Part shown: positions 52,831-63,922 of the stretch, in pieces
How positions within the stretch are numbered: the stretch's first letter is position 1
How the letters are laid out: each line of letters opens with the position of its first letter
Position numbers and translations under genes: made by a program
The notes under the pieces: generated by a model
The model's database searches: none
Seen by the model: the letters and a program-made list of their open reading frames with translations, nothing else
Told to the model about the DNA's origin: nothing
Assembly (NCBI RefSeq): GCF_030814135.1
Contig: NZ_JAUSUQ010000013.1
Coordinates: 45,643-109,642, forward strand
DNA length: 64,000 bases
Source of the DNA: Caldalkalibacillus uzonensis
GTDB lineage: Bacteria > Bacillota > Bacilli > Caldalkalibacillales > Caldalkalibacillaceae
Direction of reading: 5' to 3'

Positions 52831-53340
52831 TTATTGGGATTCAAGCTTACGCAATACCTCAAATAACTCTTCGTTGTCAGGTTGCTGATCAATGGGGTGA
52901 ACATCGATAAAGCGGATAACCCCTTCTTTATCGATGATCAACAAGGCACGTTCACTGGCTCCATAAGCAGGTTGATCGGGATTGTCACGGAAGACACCAT
53001 ATTTCTTGGAAACTTCGCCATGTGGATAGAAATCAGCCAGCAAAGGATAGGTGATGCCTCCAATAGATTTGGCCCATGCTTTATGAGAGAAGACACTGTC
53101 AACACTTATACCCAAAACTTGGGTATCATACTCTTCAAAACGAGGAAGATCATCCTCGTATGAAGGCATTTGAGCACCTCAGACAGGGGTCCAATCTAAG
53201 GGGTAGAAAGCAATAAATACATTTTTCTTACCTTGGAAGTCGGACAAGGATACGGTCTCGTCCGTATGGGACTTCAGCGTGAAGTCAGGTGCTTTGTCGC
53301 CAACTTTTAAAGTTTTGGTCTCAGTGGCACCTTTTGGCAT
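52831..53340 (-). CDS. Peroxiredoxin, probable selenoprotein (in-frame TGA at residue 54)
   Basis: A 169-residue thioredoxin-fold peroxidase (AhpC/TSA family) if the TGA at 53179-53181 is read as selenocysteine. Starting at ATG 53340 (AGGAGG 7 nt upstream) the frame runs [42 protein letters not shown], then TGA at residue 54, then [52 protein letters not shown] and [15 protein letters not shown]. In homologues the residue after TPV is the peroxidatic Cys. No other cysteine is encoded, so a read-through with another residue would be inactive. A SECIS-like hairpin follows. It would reduce peroxides in the cytosol. The alternative, a recent nonsense mutation, is not supported by any other lesion. 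Confidence 0.72.
53133..53165 (-). promoter_or_regulatory. Candidate SECIS element
   Basis: On the minus strand, starting 13 nt after the TGA, CTTCA pairs with TGAAG and, after a U/UU internal bulge, ACGAGGA pairs with TCCTCGT, closing the loop UGAUCU. The TGA-to-loop distance is 26 nt, within the range known for bacterial SECIS elements, and the loop has G in second place and a bulged U lies in the stem. It overlaps coding sequence, so base pairing by chance is not excluded. Confidence 0.6.
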
Positions 53341-53542
53341 TAGACATCCTCCTTTGTACCTATTTTATGTATGGACAAGTCCCAGCTTGTCCAAACAGGC
53401 TATTGTTTTGCCTGTATTTATATTATACTATTCTTAGCCAAAAATACTACCCTTAGATTAAAATTATTATAAACAAGGAACACCAACTGATAATATCATT
53501 GTCTGGAACAGGACCGAGATCGTGTTTACGGAGGTTTGCACA

Positions 53543-54442
53543 ATGAATCAAGTCTGGATAGAAGCATTGGGAAAAGAATTTAAAAAAGTATTAAACACAT
53601 TCCAATACCCTCCCCTCACCCAGGATATCTTTACAAGTGATGTCTGCAAAGAGTGGCGATCAATCTTATCCGGATTACCCGCCAGTGACGAGGCGCTGAA
53701 ACAGCAAATGACAAAGCGCCTGCTCAAAAGCACGATTGTGGAGATAGAGGATATGGATCAGTATTTGCTGTTCCATGTTAAATTTGCCCATAAGGGTGAG
53801 CTCTATCAGGCAGCTCTTAAACTTGCAAACCTGACCTGGGGGATCGACACTTTGCAGTATACTGGCAAAGATCAGAAGAACCGGCTGATATGGGGAGTGA
53901 GTATCACGCTTGTCTTTGCCTTGCTGATAGCCAGTTGGCTCCTTTCTCAAAAATTAACTCATCAAACCTCAGCTAAGCAGACTTCCCCTGCTCTAGAGAC
54001 CTCTTTATCCACGTCGCAATGGTGGGACGACGAACAATTTGTCAACCATATTGACGTCATCCAGCAAGCGGCTGAACAGCATGGTTATCTGCTCCTGACA
54101 GAGGAAGAGCTTGAGACACTGGTTGACAAGCAGGTCCAGGATAGTATTGTCACCCGCTTAGCAGAAAGTGAAGAAAAAGGGGATCAGCAGGAAGAAACAT
54201 CCAACCCTGAAGAGAGTGAAACTGACCCTGATAAAGAAACGGTTGAACTCACCATCCAGCCTGGGATGACCAGTCCGGACATTGCCTCTCAACTCGTTGC
54301 CAAAGGGTTAGCCCGCAACGAACGGGAAGTAATCCAGCTCTTTCGCGAACTGGATGTTGATAAACAAATCCGCTCAGGCACTTATACAATTCCCCGCGCT
54401 GCCACGTACATGGATGTTATTGATATCTTAACCGGGCGCTAA
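53543..54442 (+). CDS. Membrane protein with MltG-like C-terminal domain only
   Basis: A 299-aa protein: cytoplasmic N-terminal domain (1-115), one membrane helix (about 122-140, RLIWGVSITLVFALLIASWL), an acidic Glu-rich linker (about 210-235), and an extracytoplasmic C-terminal region VELTIQPGMTSPDIASQLVAKGLARNEREVI (in parts) through SGTYTIPRAATYMDVIDILTG. That end matches the small LysM-like/YceG substrate-binding part of endolytic transglycosylases, but the catalytic part is absent, so it would bind cell wall rather than cut it. ATG at 53543 has ACGGAGG 8 nt upstream. Divergent from the peroxiredoxin gene. Confidence 0.7.
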   Translation: MNQVWIEALGKEFKKVLNTFQYPPLTQDIFTSDVCKEWRSILSGLPASDEALKQQMTKRLLKSTIVEIEDMDQYLLFHVKFAHKGELYQAALKLANLTWGIDTLQYTGKDQKNRLIWGVSITLVFALLIASWLLSQKLTHQTSAKQTSPALETSLSTSQWWDDEQFVNHIDVIQQAAEQHGYLLLTEEELETLVDKQVQDSIVTRLAESEEKGDQQEETSNPEESETDPDKETVELTIQPGMTSPDIASQLVAKGLARNEREVIQLFRELDVDKQIRSGTYTIPRAATYMDVIDILTGR

Positions 54443-54637
54443 ACCATATCTTGCAAAAAAAGAGCATATGTTGTTAGCAAGTTAAATTTTAATAGGTGAA
54501 AAAAATACCATTCTATATTAAAATAAAATCTAGTAATACGCCAAAAAAAAAACGATAGTGTCGAAAAATTGTATGGTTAATACAATGAGTACACTTTAAT
54601 TAATAGAAATAATAGAACTGCATAAGGAGTGATTGGG

Positions 54638-55684
54638 TTGAGGAGAAAAGTTTTAACCGCCTCTGCTTCGGCCGTCATTATGCTTACTGCTTATGCCCAA
54701 GACGCAGATGCAAGTGAAAAGACGTATACCGTTCAGAGGGGAGATTCCTTGTGGAAAATTTCCCGCCAATATCAGGTGACCATTGAACAACTCATGGCCT
54801 GGAACAATCTATCGTCCAGTACCATTTATGTAGGCCAACGCTTATATATTGCTGCTCCCCAAAAACATACCTCCGCTTCGGGAGGATCATCATCAAATAC
54901 ATATCAACCTGCCACGTATACAGTGAAGGCTGGTGATACCCTCTGGAATATTGCTAGAAACTACGGTACTACAGTTGCTCAACTTAAATCTGTTAACAAC
55001 CTAAGTTCTGATCTTATTCGCGTCGGACAAGTATTAACCATTCCCGGTTCTTCTTCTAATAATACAACATCTAACAATACAACTTCCTCCAAGCCCCATG
55101 TCACGGTGGAGTCTAATCCAACATCTAGTGCTACTTACACAGTAAAACCAGGGGATTCTCTGTGGAAAATTGCACGGGAGCACAATATGACAGTCAATGA
55201 GTTAAAAGCCCTCAATAATTTGACCTCCGACCTTATACGCGTGGGACAAGTCTTACGTGTAGCGGGGGCCCCTGTGTCCAATACCAATAACTCTGCTAAC
55301 AATTCCAGCTCATCAGCTTCTTTTAATGTTTCAGCTTTAATAGAGGAAGCCAAAAAATATATGGGCGCCCCTTACCGCTGGGGAGGTTCTTCACCATCCA
55401 CCGGTTTTGATTGCAGTGGTTTCCTGCAGTATATTTTCCGTTCCCAAGGCGTCAATTTACCCCGTACTGTGGCCTCCATTTGGAGCGTAGGCACAACGGT
55501 CTCCAATCCCCAGCCCGGTGATGTTGTCTTCTTTGAAACCTATACCAGCGGGCCATCTCACGCCGGAATTTATTTGGGGAACAACCAGTTTATTCACAGC
55601 GGTACATCAACAGGGGTGACGATCAGCAATATGACCACTTCTTACTGGTCCCAACGTTATTTGGGTGCTAAACGATATCGTTAA
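54638..55684 (+). CDS. Secreted NlpC/P60 cell-wall endopeptidase with three LysM domains
   Basis: A 348-aa exported enzyme cutting the peptide cross-bridges of peptidoglycan (gamma-D-glutamyl-meso-DAP type). After a short signal sequence there are three LysM repeats (YTVQRGDSLWKISRQYQV, YTVKAGDTLWNIARNYGT, YTVKPGDSLWKIAREHNM) separated by Ser/Asn/Thr linkers, then the NlpC/P60 domain with catalytic Cys in FDCSGF, His in PSHAGIY and the third polar residue in FIHSGTS. Similar to LytE/CwlS of Bacillus, with the same domain order. TTG at 54638 with AAGGAG 8 nt upstream. Terminator follows. Confidence 0.92.
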   Translation: MRRKVLTASASAVIMLTAYAQDADASEKTYTVQRGDSLWKISRQYQVTIEQLMAWNNLSSSTIYVGQRLYIAAPQKHTSASGGSSSNTYQPATYTVKAGDTLWNIARNYGTTVAQLKSVNNLSSDLIRVGQVLTIPGSSSNNTTSNNTTSSKPHVTVESNPTSSATYTVKPGDSLWKIAREHNMTVNELKALNNLTSDLIRVGQVLRVAGAPVSNTNNSANNSSSSASFNVSALIEEAKKYMGAPYRWGGSSPSTGFDCSGFLQYIFRSQGVNLPRTVASIWSVGTTVSNPQPGDVVFFETYTSGPSHAGIYLGNNQFIHSGTSTGVTISNMTTSYWSQRYLGAKRYR

Positions 55685-55703
55685 TATATCCCTAAACATA
55701 GGG

Positions 55704-55734
55704 AAAGGCACTATCTTGAAGATAGTGCCTTTTT
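55704..55734 (+). terminator. Terminator of the LysM-endopeptidase gene
   Basis: 13-bp perfect stem with AAAGGCACTATCT and complement, 3-nt loop, then TTTTT; 19 nt after the stop. Confidence 0.9.
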
Positions 55735-55799
55735 GCACTTTGACTGTTTAAGGGGCATGAAGCCCTCTTTATTTAATGCTGATAAAATGCACCCATCAT

Positions 55800-56054
55800 T
55801 TACTTCTGCTTATACTTACGCCGGGTCTCAACTGTTCCCTCCCGGTAGGAATCCATGGCTTGCTTGTGGGTGTATAACAAGGCGCTTTGGGAAGAGTCTT
55901 CCAAAGTATCCTCATCCACTACCCCGAATTCCCCTGCGAACTCAGTATCAGCATCTCCCACAATGTTATTATAGGCTTCCATTAAGGCCCGGCTGTTATA
56001 ATGCTCCGCTTCATATTGTTCATCCAATTGTTCACTTCTGATTTTTTTATCCAT
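55800..56054 (-). CDS. DUF4025/YozQ-like hypothetical
   Basis: An 84-aa acidic, cytoplasmic protein. The C-terminal segment YTHKQAMDSYREGTVETRR recalls the THEQVSDAYMEGT-type signature of the YozQ (DUF4025) family of Bacillus; the N-terminal half (about 1-55) is polar and helical. ATG at 56054 with GAGGGTGA 6-8 nt upstream; the frame runs to 56117. It stands alone between a convergent gene and pdhD. No function is known for the family. Confidence 0.6.
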   Translation of the reverse strand: MDKKIRSEQLDEQYEAEHYNSRALMEAYNNIVGDADTEFAGEFGVVDEDTLEDSSQSALLYTHKQAMDSYREGTVETRRKYKQK

Positions 56055-56162
56055 GTCTGTCACCCTCATTTCAACTATTTTGTGTTCTAAGTTGCTGTTA
56101 GTTTTATCACATTCCAACCCGATTATGAGGGTGACATGACATTGGATTAATTTAGTTACCTG

Positions 56163-57572
56163 TTATTTGACCATATGGATTGGTTGCCCAAGGGCGACTT
56201 CTGCCGCTTCCATGCTCATCTCGCCCAGTGTGGGGTGAGCATGAATGGTCAGGGCAACATCCTCCAGTGTTGCTCCCATCTCGATGGCCAGTCCAAACTC
56301 AGCAATGAGATTAGAGGCTTCCATGCCAACAACCTGGGCACCCAAAATAACGCCGTTTTCTTTATTAGCCACCACTTTGACAAAACCATCTGTTGCGTTG
56401 ACGGAAAGGGCACGGCCATTGGCGGCAAACGGGAATTTGCCTACCGACACCTCATAACCCTCTTCTTTTGCTTCCGCTTCTGTTAATCCTACGGTAGCGA
56501 TTTCAGGATCGGAGAACACCACAGCCGGAATGACCTTGTAATCTACAACGCTTGGCTCTCCGGCAATAACTTCAGCCGCTACCTTGCCTTCATAAGAGGC
56601 TTTATGAGCCAATGCAGGGCCATCTACCACATCGCCAATGGCAAAAATGCGTTCATTGCTGGTCCGGCACTGCTCATCCACTTCAATTAAGCCTCTGTCA
56701 TTCATTTTAACCCCGGCCATATCCAAACCAAGTTCATCTGTATTTGGCTTGCGCCCCACAGTGACCAGCAGGTAGTCGGCTGTGATGGTTTCTTCCTTGT
56801 CCTTTACTTTGTAGGTGACGGTCACACTGGTCTCATCTTGTTCAGCAGACTGGGCCATGGCATTTTTAACCACGTTGACGTTGAGGCGTTTCAGGTTTTT
56901 CTGAACCAGCTGGGCCACTTGTTTTTCGAAGGCCGGTAAAATCTGATTTTCTCCTTCAAGGATGGTCACGTCCGTCCCAAACTTAGCGAATGTTTGCCCC
57001 AGCTCAATACCAATATATCCGCCGCCGATCACCACCATGCTTTTGGGGATCTCTTTCAGATTCAGCGCTTCAGTGGAGGAAATAATCCTGCCACCAAACG
57101 GGAAGGGCTTCAACTCGACAGGACGAGAACCCGTGGCAATGATGCAATGGTTAAATTTCAGCCGCTCTGATTCATAACCGCGGTTGACCCGCACCTCGTC
57201 CTCACTGACAAAAATCGCTTCTCCTTCAATAATTTCAACGTTGTTCCCTTTAAGCAGCGCTTCAACCCCGCCTGTCAATTTATTGACAACGCCTTGTTTC
57301 CACTCCTGGACTTTTTCAAAGTCCACTTTCACGTTGTCAGCAGTAATGCCCATGCCTTGGTCATCGCTCATCAGTTCATACTTATGGGCTGCAGAAATCA
57401 AGGCTTTGGAAGGAATACATCCCACATTGAGGCAGACGCCTCCCAGCATACCTTTTTCCACAATGGTGACCTTTTTGCCCAGTTGGGCTGCCCGGATGGC
57501 AGCCACATAGCCACCCGGGCCAGCACCGATAACAAGCACATCTACTTCTTTTCCAAATTCACCAACGACCAT
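56163..57572 (-). CDS. pdhD: Dihydrolipoyl dehydrogenase (E3) PdhD
   Basis: A 469-aa FAD/NAD enzyme that reoxidises the lipoyl groups of PdhC. Seen: FAD loop [14 protein letters not shown] near 12, redox disulfide [15 protein letters not shown] near 45-59 with Cys48/53-type pair, NAD loop [14 protein letters not shown] near 180, [23 protein letters not shown] and the C-terminal dimer base HAHPTLGEM with the active His. Last gene of pdhA-B-C-D, 16 nt after pdhC. GGAGGG ribosome site. Confidence 0.96.
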   Translation of the reverse strand: MVVGEFGKEVDVLVIGAGPGGYVAAIRAAQLGKKVTIVEKGMLGGVCLNVGCIPSKALISAAHKYELMSDDQGMGITADNVKVDFEKVQEWKQGVVNKLTGGVEALLKGNNVEIIEGEAIFVSEDEVRVNRGYESERLKFNHCIIATGSRPVELKPFPFGGRIISSTEALNLKEIPKSMVVIGGGYIGIELGQTFAKFGTDVTILEGENQILPAFEKQVAQLVQKNLKRLNVNVVKNAMAQSAEQDETSVTVTYKVKDKEETITADYLLVTVGRKPNTDELGLDMAGVKMNDRGLIEVDEQCRTSNERIFAIGDVVDGPALAHKASYEGKVAAEVIAGEPSVVDYKVIPAVVFSDPEIATVGLTEAEAKEEGYEVSVGKFPFAANGRALSVNATDGFVKVVANKENGVILGAQVVGMEASNLIAEFGLAIEMGATLEDVALTIHAHPTLGEMSMEAAEVALGQPIHMVK

Positions 57573-57588
57573 GTTTTAATCCCTCCAA

Positions 57589-58899
57589 TTATACCTCTAG
57601 GATCAACAACTGCGGATCTTCCAGCAGTTCTTTGACGTAATTGACAAATTGCTGTGCAGCCACACCATCAACCAGGCGGTGGTCAAAGCTTAAGGACAAG
57701 GCCATCATGGGCGCAACTTTAATTTCACCGTCAACAACGACAGGTTTTTCGGCAATGCGGCCTGTACCTAAAATAGCCACTTCAGGATAGTTGATGACCG
57801 GTGTGAAGAACATACCACCAGCAGAACCAATGTTGGTAATGGTAAAGGTGCTGCCGCTCAGCTCCTCACGGGAGAGTTTGCCCTCCCGGCCGCGGGTAGC
57901 CAGGTCACGAATTTCATCAGCAATCTGCCACATGCTCTTACGGTCTGCATCCTCTACTACAGGCACCAGCAGGCCGTTATCCGTATCGGTGGCAATACCA
58001 ATGTTGTAGTAATGTTTGTAGATGATCTCTTCTTGTTCATCATCAATGGAAGCATTCAACTGCGGAAACTCGCGCAAGGCGGCCACAGCAGCTTTGACAA
58101 CAAACGGCAGGTAGGTCAGCTTGACGCCCTTTTTCTCGGCCAGCGGCTTTGCTTTTTGTCTTAATTCGACCAGTTTGCTGACGTTAACCTCATCCATCAC
58201 CGTAACATGGGGTGCTGTATAGACAGATTTGACCATTGCTTGGGCAATCACTTTGCGCACACCGCGCAGAGGTACCCGTTCTTCATAACGTTCGCCTCTA
58301 ACGGCTGGTTTGGCAGCAGGGGTTACTGCTTTTGGTTTCTCCTCCTCCGCCACTTGCTGTTCTGCTGCAGGCTGTTGAGCACCAGCCAAATAGGCATCAA
58401 TATCTTCGCGGGTGATGCGACCGTTTGGCCCGCTGCCTTCCACGTGGGTGATATCAACCCCTTTTTCCCGGGCATATTTACGCACGGAAGGCATGGCCAG
58501 CACTTTCATGCGCTCTTCGCGGGAAGCGGCAGGCTTGGCAGCACGGGTTTCCTCTTTGTCCTCTTTCTCTTGTTCCTGCTTGTCCTCTTTGCCTTGCTTG
58601 GCTTCCGCCTTTTCTTCCGTTTCGTGATCAGCTTCTTCGGCCTGCTCCGGCACATCTCCTTCTACAGCAAAGGTGATCAGTGTGTCACCAACCACAGCTA
58701 CAGTTCCTTCTTCCACCACAATCTCCCTGACCGTTCCATTGACAGGAGAAGGTACTTCAACTACTGCTTTGTCATTTTGCACTTCTAAAATGATCTGGTC
58801 TTCTTCTACTGTGTCACCCGGCTGGACGTGCCACTTGACAATTTCACCCTCGTGAATTCCTTCCCCCAGCTCGGGGAGTTTAAATTCAAATACGGCCAC
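57589..58899 (-). CDS. pdhC: Pyruvate dehydrogenase E2: dihydrolipoamide acetyltransferase PdhC
   Basis: A 436-aa core subunit. One lipoyl domain (residues 1-80; attachment lysine in [13 protein letters not shown]), a Glu/Lys/Gln-rich linker, a peripheral-subunit-binding domain near 130-165 ([33 protein letters not shown] in parts), an Ala/Pro linker and the acetyltransferase domain with the catalytic HRLVDG in [17 protein letters not shown]. Same layout as Bacillus PdhC. Between pdhB and pdhD. Confidence 0.95.
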   Translation of the reverse strand: MAVFEFKLPELGEGIHEGEIVKWHVQPGDTVEEDQIILEVQNDKAVVEVPSPVNGTVREIVVEEGTVAVVGDTLITFAVEGDVPEQAEEADHETEEKAEAKQGKEDKQEQEKEDKEETRAAKPAASREERMKVLAMPSVRKYAREKGVDITHVEGSGPNGRITREDIDAYLAGAQQPAAEQQVAEEEKPKAVTPAAKPAVRGERYEERVPLRGVRKVIAQAMVKSVYTAPHVTVMDEVNVSKLVELRQKAKPLAEKKGVKLTYLPFVVKAAVAALREFPQLNASIDDEQEEIIYKHYYNIGIATDTDNGLLVPVVEDADRKSMWQIADEIRDLATRGREGKLSREELSGSTFTITNIGSAGGMFFTPVINYPEVAILGTGRIAEKPVVVDGEIKVAPMMALSLSFDHRLVDGVAAQQFVNYVKELLEDPQLLILEV

Positions 58900-58917
58900 A
58901 AGTCGTTCCTCCTTTGA

Positions 58918-59898
58918 TTAGAAATCTAAGACCTGATTAATGGCTTTGACGACGCGCTGTGGATCAGGCAGCCACTTGTCTTCGATCATCCCGAACGGAT
59001 AGACGGTATCCGGTGCTGTGACGCGCAGAACCGGGGCTTCAAGGTGCAGAATCGCTTTTTCATTAATTTGAGCGATGACTTCAGCAGCAACACCGGATTG
59101 TTTTTGCGCTTCTTGTACAACAATGGCCCGGTTTGTCTTTTCGATAGATTTAACAATGGTGTCAATGTCGATCGGGCTGATGGTGCGCAGGTCAATCACC
59201 TCAACCTTGGCCCCCCGTTCTTTTTCGATCTGTTCAGCAGCTTTAAGTGAGGTATGCACCATGGCACCATAGGTGATAATGGTGACATCATCACCTTCTT
59301 TGACAATGTTTGCTTTTCCGAGCGGAATGGTGTATTCACCTTCCGGCACTTCACCGCGGAAAGAACGATATAATTTCATGTGCTCCAAAAACACCACGGG
59401 GTCGTTGTCCCGGATGGCCGAAATAAGCAAGCCTTTGGCATCGTAAGGGTTGGAGGGAATGACCACTTTCAGACCAGGTGTTTGCAGCATTAACCCTTCC
59501 AAGCTGTCAGCATGCAATTCAGGTGTTTTCACTCCGCCACCGAACGGAGAACGGATCGTAACTGGGGAGTGATAACGTCCGCCGGAACGGTATCTCATCC
59601 GTGCCATTTGGGAGGCAATGCTGTCCATCACTTCAAACACGAAACCGAAAAACTGAATTTCCATAACAGGACGAAAACCAGTGAGGCCAAGTCCGATCGC
59701 TAATCCCCCGATACCGGATTCAGCCAGCGGTGTATCGAAGACACGTTCTTCACCGAACTGTTTTTGCAGTCCGTCTGTCGCACGGAATACGCCTCCGTTT
59801 TTACCAACGTCCTCGCCAAAGACAAGAACGGTTTCATCACGTTCCAATTCCACGCGCAAAGCATCAGTAATGGCTTGTATCATTGTCATTTGTGCCAT
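58918..59898 (-). CDS. pdhB: Pyruvate dehydrogenase E1 beta PdhB
   Basis: A 326-aa subunit: [38 protein letters not shown] (in parts), [36 protein letters not shown], the C-terminal transketolase domain [20 protein letters not shown]. With PdhA it forms the TPP-dependent heterotetramer E1. Gap of 3 nt to pdhA. Confidence 0.95.
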   Translation of the reverse strand: MAQMTMIQAITDALRVELERDETVLVFGEDVGKNGGVFRATDGLQKQFGEERVFDTPLAESGIGGLAIGLGLTGFRPVMEIQFFGFVFEVMDSIASQMARMRYRSGGRYHSPVTIRSPFGGGVKTPELHADSLEGLMLQTPGLKVVIPSNPYDAKGLLISAIRDNDPVVFLEHMKLYRSFRGEVPEGEYTIPLGKANIVKEGDDVTIITYGAMVHTSLKAAEQIEKERGAKVEVIDLRTISPIDIDTIVKSIEKTNRAIVVQEAQKQSGVAAEVIAQINEKAILHLEAPVLRVTAPDTVYPFGMIEDKWLPDPQRVVKAINQVLDF

Positions 59899-59901
59899 GC
59901 T

Positions 59902-61014
<1,113 letters not shown>

Positions 61015-61097
61015 CTATATTTTTGGCTAAACCATGGAAATGATGTATTCAAATTGTATAAAATAATAATACATAAATCAACAAAGGAGTATCCCTC

Positions 61098-61841
61098 ATG
61101 AGTGATAAAAACTACCTTAAACGAACTGTCATCAAAGAATCTATCAATAGCAGATTCCTTAATGAGGAACGCCCAGTACGCATTTACCTTCCGCCCGGCT
61201 ACAATGAATTGGTCTCCTACCCCATTGTGTACACTCAAGATGGACAAGACGCCTTCATGTATGGACGCATCGCCACCATTGCTAATTATCTCATACTTGA
61301 AAAAGGAATGGAACCCATCATTATCGTTGGGGTTGATGTGGATAAAAAGAAGCGTACAAGCGAATATTCTCCTATTGGTTCCCGCCACGATGCCTACAAA
61401 CGCTTTTTTGTAGAGGAGTTATGCCCGTTTATTGAATCTCGTTATGAATTAAGACAGAATGGCATCAGCCGCGTCCTGCTGGGAGATTCACTCGGTGCAA
61501 CAGTTTCTTTACATATTGCTCTTGACCACCCAGACTGGTTCCATTATGTTATTAGCCTTTCCGGCGCTTTTCTAAACCCTTCTTTGGAGCAATTGGCCAC
61601 AGAACCCCATTTGGAATGGCTTAACATGTGGATGCTGATCGGGACTCAGGAAACAGAAGTGGAGACACATATGGGCACTTTTGACTTCTTAGACTGGAAC
61701 CGCAGGGCAAAAGCTGTCCTAGAAGAAAAAGGGGCTGACATCACCTATTTAGAGAAAGAGGGACAGCATATTTGGGGTTTTTGGCAAAAACATCTCCCTG
61801 ATTGTTTAATGCATTACTTTGGTCCAGACAAGCAGGCATAA
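61098..61841 (+). CDS. Alpha/beta hydrolase (esterase D-like)
   Basis: A 247-aa cytoplasmic serine hydrolase of the putative-esterase family (Pfam Esterase). Seen: RPVRIYLPPGYNELVSYPIVYTQDGQD (in parts) near 25-50, nucleophile elbow GDSLGA near 129-134 with Ser, Asp likely around 195-205 and His in EGQHIWGFW near 225-232. Substrate unknown; Bacillus YbbA/IroE-like esterases and cutinase relatives are similar in layout. AAAGGAG before ATG. A terminator follows at 61931. Confidence 0.85.
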   Translation: MSDKNYLKRTVIKESINSRFLNEERPVRIYLPPGYNELVSYPIVYTQDGQDAFMYGRIATIANYLILEKGMEPIIIVGVDVDKKKRTSEYSPIGSRHDAYKRFFVEELCPFIESRYELRQNGISRVLLGDSLGATVSLHIALDHPDWFHYVISLSGAFLNPSLEQLATEPHLEWLNMWMLIGTQETEVETHMGTFDFLDWNRRAKAVLEEKGADITYLEKEGQHIWGFWQKHLPDCLMHYFGPDKQA

Positions 61842-61930
61842 CCTGTCCGCCACAAAGGCCAAAATAAAAACAGCCTGAGAAAGCTGTTCTTGTCCAACAT
61901 GTATTTTATCGATTTTTAATTTAACGTCAA

Positions 61931-61953
61931 GAGGCGGATTGTCCGCCTCATTT
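61931..61953 (+). terminator. Terminator downstream of the esterase gene
   Basis: 8-bp perfect stem GAGGCGGA/TCCGCCTC, 3-nt loop, followed by ATTTTC on the plus strand. A smaller AACAGC/GCTGTT hairpin lies upstream at 61873-61892. Confidence 0.65.
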
Positions 61954-62040
61954 TCATTTGGCATTTAGGCAAGCCTTGTGGTTTAATCTTGTTGCCTTGT
62001 TTGATATAGTAGACACTCAATCGTTACACACTCACCTGCC

Positions 62041-63756
62041 CTAATCTTCCATGGTTGATAAGTCTCCCGTCGGCAAGCCAAGCTCCCACGCCTTCAGGAC
62101 ACGGCGCATAATTTTCCCAGAACGGGTTTTGGGGAGTTTGTCTTTAAATTCAATTTCCCGTGGTGCAGCATGGGCGGCCAGTTTTTGTTTAACAAACAGG
62201 TAGATGTCCTCCTTCAAATCTTGACTGGGCTCATATCCGGCTCTTAAAGTAATAAACGCTTTAATAATCTCTCCACGGACTTGATCAGGAATGCCGATCA
62301 CACCTGCCTCGGCCACCGCCGGGTGCTCGACCAGCTTGCTCTCCACCTCAAACGGCCCCACTCTCTCTCCGGACGTATTAATGACATCATCGGCACGGCC
62401 GTTAAACCAGAAGTATCCTTCTTCATCTTTATAAGCTGTATCACCTGAGATATACCACCCGTTTTTAAAGTATTGAGCGTACTTCTCTTTGTTGTTCCAT
62501 ATGGCCCGCATCATGGCTGGCCAGGGAGGTTTGATAGCTAAGTTGCCCATTGTGTTGGGCGGCAGCACATTTCCTTCGTCATCAACGATTTCCAGCTGTA
62601 TCCCTGGCAAAGGTTTGCCCATGGAGCCTGGACGAATGGGCATGGAAGGATAATTGCTGCAAATGGTGGAGCCTGTTTCTGTCATCCACCAGTTGTCATG
62701 AATCCTTAGGCCCAGCGTGTCTACTCCCCAGCGGATTACCTCCGGATTTAAAGGTTCACCAGCAGAGAGAATGTGGCGTAAGTGGGACAAATCATAACGC
62801 TTGGGCAGTTCGTCCCCTGCTCCCATCAACATACGAAACGCTGTTGGTGCACTGAACCACACGGTGACTTTAAATTTTTCCAAGGTGGCATACCAATCTT
62901 CCGGCTTAAACCGTCCGCCTCTCAGTACCACCGTCACACGGTTAAGCCAAGGCGCCCATATCCCTGCCGCTGTCCCTGTGACCCATCCCGGGTCAGCTGT
63001 ACACCAGTATATATCCCCTTCCCTTAAATCATAGGCAAACTTGCCAGAGACATACTGATGCCGCATGGCATCATGAACATGCAAGACTCCTTTGGGTTTT
63101 CCTGTAGAGCCCGATGTATAATGCAGGAGCATGCCACTTTCTCTGTCAACCCACTCAATGGTGTATGCATCACTAACCTGCATGAGTTCCTGATATAACA
63201 CCTGATTAGGAGCGGTTGTTTTTTGTGCACCAACCAAAATAATATGCTTTAAATCAGGGAGTTCTGCAGCGGGAATGCGCTGAACCAGTTCTGGCGTGGT
63301 GACAATGGCAACAGCCCCGCTGTCTTCCAACCGGTCTTTTACTGCTGCTTCCATAAATGCCTCAAATAACGGCCCGGCAATCGCTCCAATACGAACAATT
63401 CCCAGCAAAGCTACATACACTTCCGGACAGCGCGGCATGAATATAAAAACACGGTCACTTTTTCGAATCCCTAGCTTCTTTAACCCGTTGGCAAATTGTG
63501 ATGACAGCCTGCTCAAGTCTGCAAACGTATATTGTTCCTCCCTGTCTTCACCATTCGTATATAAAAGCGCAATTAGATCTCCAAACCCTTCTTCCACATG
63601 GCGATCCACTGCCTCGTAGACAATGTTGACATGACCTGTTTTCGCCCAGGTAAACACCCGCTCGACTTCATCCCAACCCCAATTGGCGTATACTTGATCA
63701 TAATCCTTAAGATTGGTATTTGGATCCGTCATTTGAATTTCAGTTGCTTTCCCCAT
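62041..63756 (-). CDS. acsA: Acetyl-CoA synthetase AcsA
   Basis: A 571-aa AMP-forming ligase activating acetate. Seen: P-loop LLHYTSGSTGKPKGVLHVH near 208-226, WCTADPGWVTGTAAGIWAP, APTAFRMLM, SAGEPLNPEVIRW, DNWWMTETGS, ISGDTAYKDEEGYFWFNGRADDVINTSGERVGPFEVES (in parts), and the catalytic acetylatable Lys in LPKTRSGKIMRRVL near 547. The size equals Bacillus subtilis AcsA (572). ATG with GGAGAGGAGTG. It follows the rRNA operon terminator side; no acuABC genes are adjacent. Confidence 0.94.
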   Translation of the reverse strand: MGKATEIQMTDPNTNLKDYDQVYANWGWDEVERVFTWAKTGHVNIVYEAVDRHVEEGFGDLIALLYTNGEDREEQYTFADLSRLSSQFANGLKKLGIRKSDRVFIFMPRCPEVYVALLGIVRIGAIAGPLFEAFMEAAVKDRLEDSGAVAIVTTPELVQRIPAAELPDLKHIILVGAQKTTAPNQVLYQELMQVSDAYTIEWVDRESGMLLHYTSGSTGKPKGVLHVHDAMRHQYVSGKFAYDLREGDIYWCTADPGWVTGTAAGIWAPWLNRVTVVLRGGRFKPEDWYATLEKFKVTVWFSAPTAFRMLMGAGDELPKRYDLSHLRHILSAGEPLNPEVIRWGVDTLGLRIHDNWWMTETGSTICSNYPSMPIRPGSMGKPLPGIQLEIVDDEGNVLPPNTMGNLAIKPPWPAMMRAIWNNKEKYAQYFKNGWYISGDTAYKDEEGYFWFNGRADDVINTSGERVGPFEVESKLVEHPAVAEAGVIGIPDQVRGEIIKAFITLRAGYEPSQDLKEDIYLFVKQKLAAHAAPREIEFKDKLPKTRSGKIMRRVLKAWELGLPTGDLSTMED

Positions 63757-63884
63757 ATGAGCACTCCTCTCCCAATCTCTGTTATATATCAGTACATCTC
63801 TATTCTATAATAGTCAGTTTATTGATTCAATTATAAAAGTTTTTAATGCATCATGGATAATAGATCATTGTCCTATTTTCCAAT

Positions 63885-63916
63885 GAAAAAACCTCGTGAG
63901 ATTCACTCACGAGGTT
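63885..63916 (-). terminator. Terminator of the rRNA operon
   Basis: A perfect 11-bp stem (AACCTCGTGAG and complement), 5-nt loop, then TTTTTT on the minus strand, right after the 5S rRNA. Confidence 0.9.
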
Positions 63917-63922
63917 TGTCCA

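Noticed and set aside
63757..63884. A CcpA cre site upstream of acsA
   Set aside because: A match to the TGWNANCGNTNWCA consensus was not found in the upstream region.
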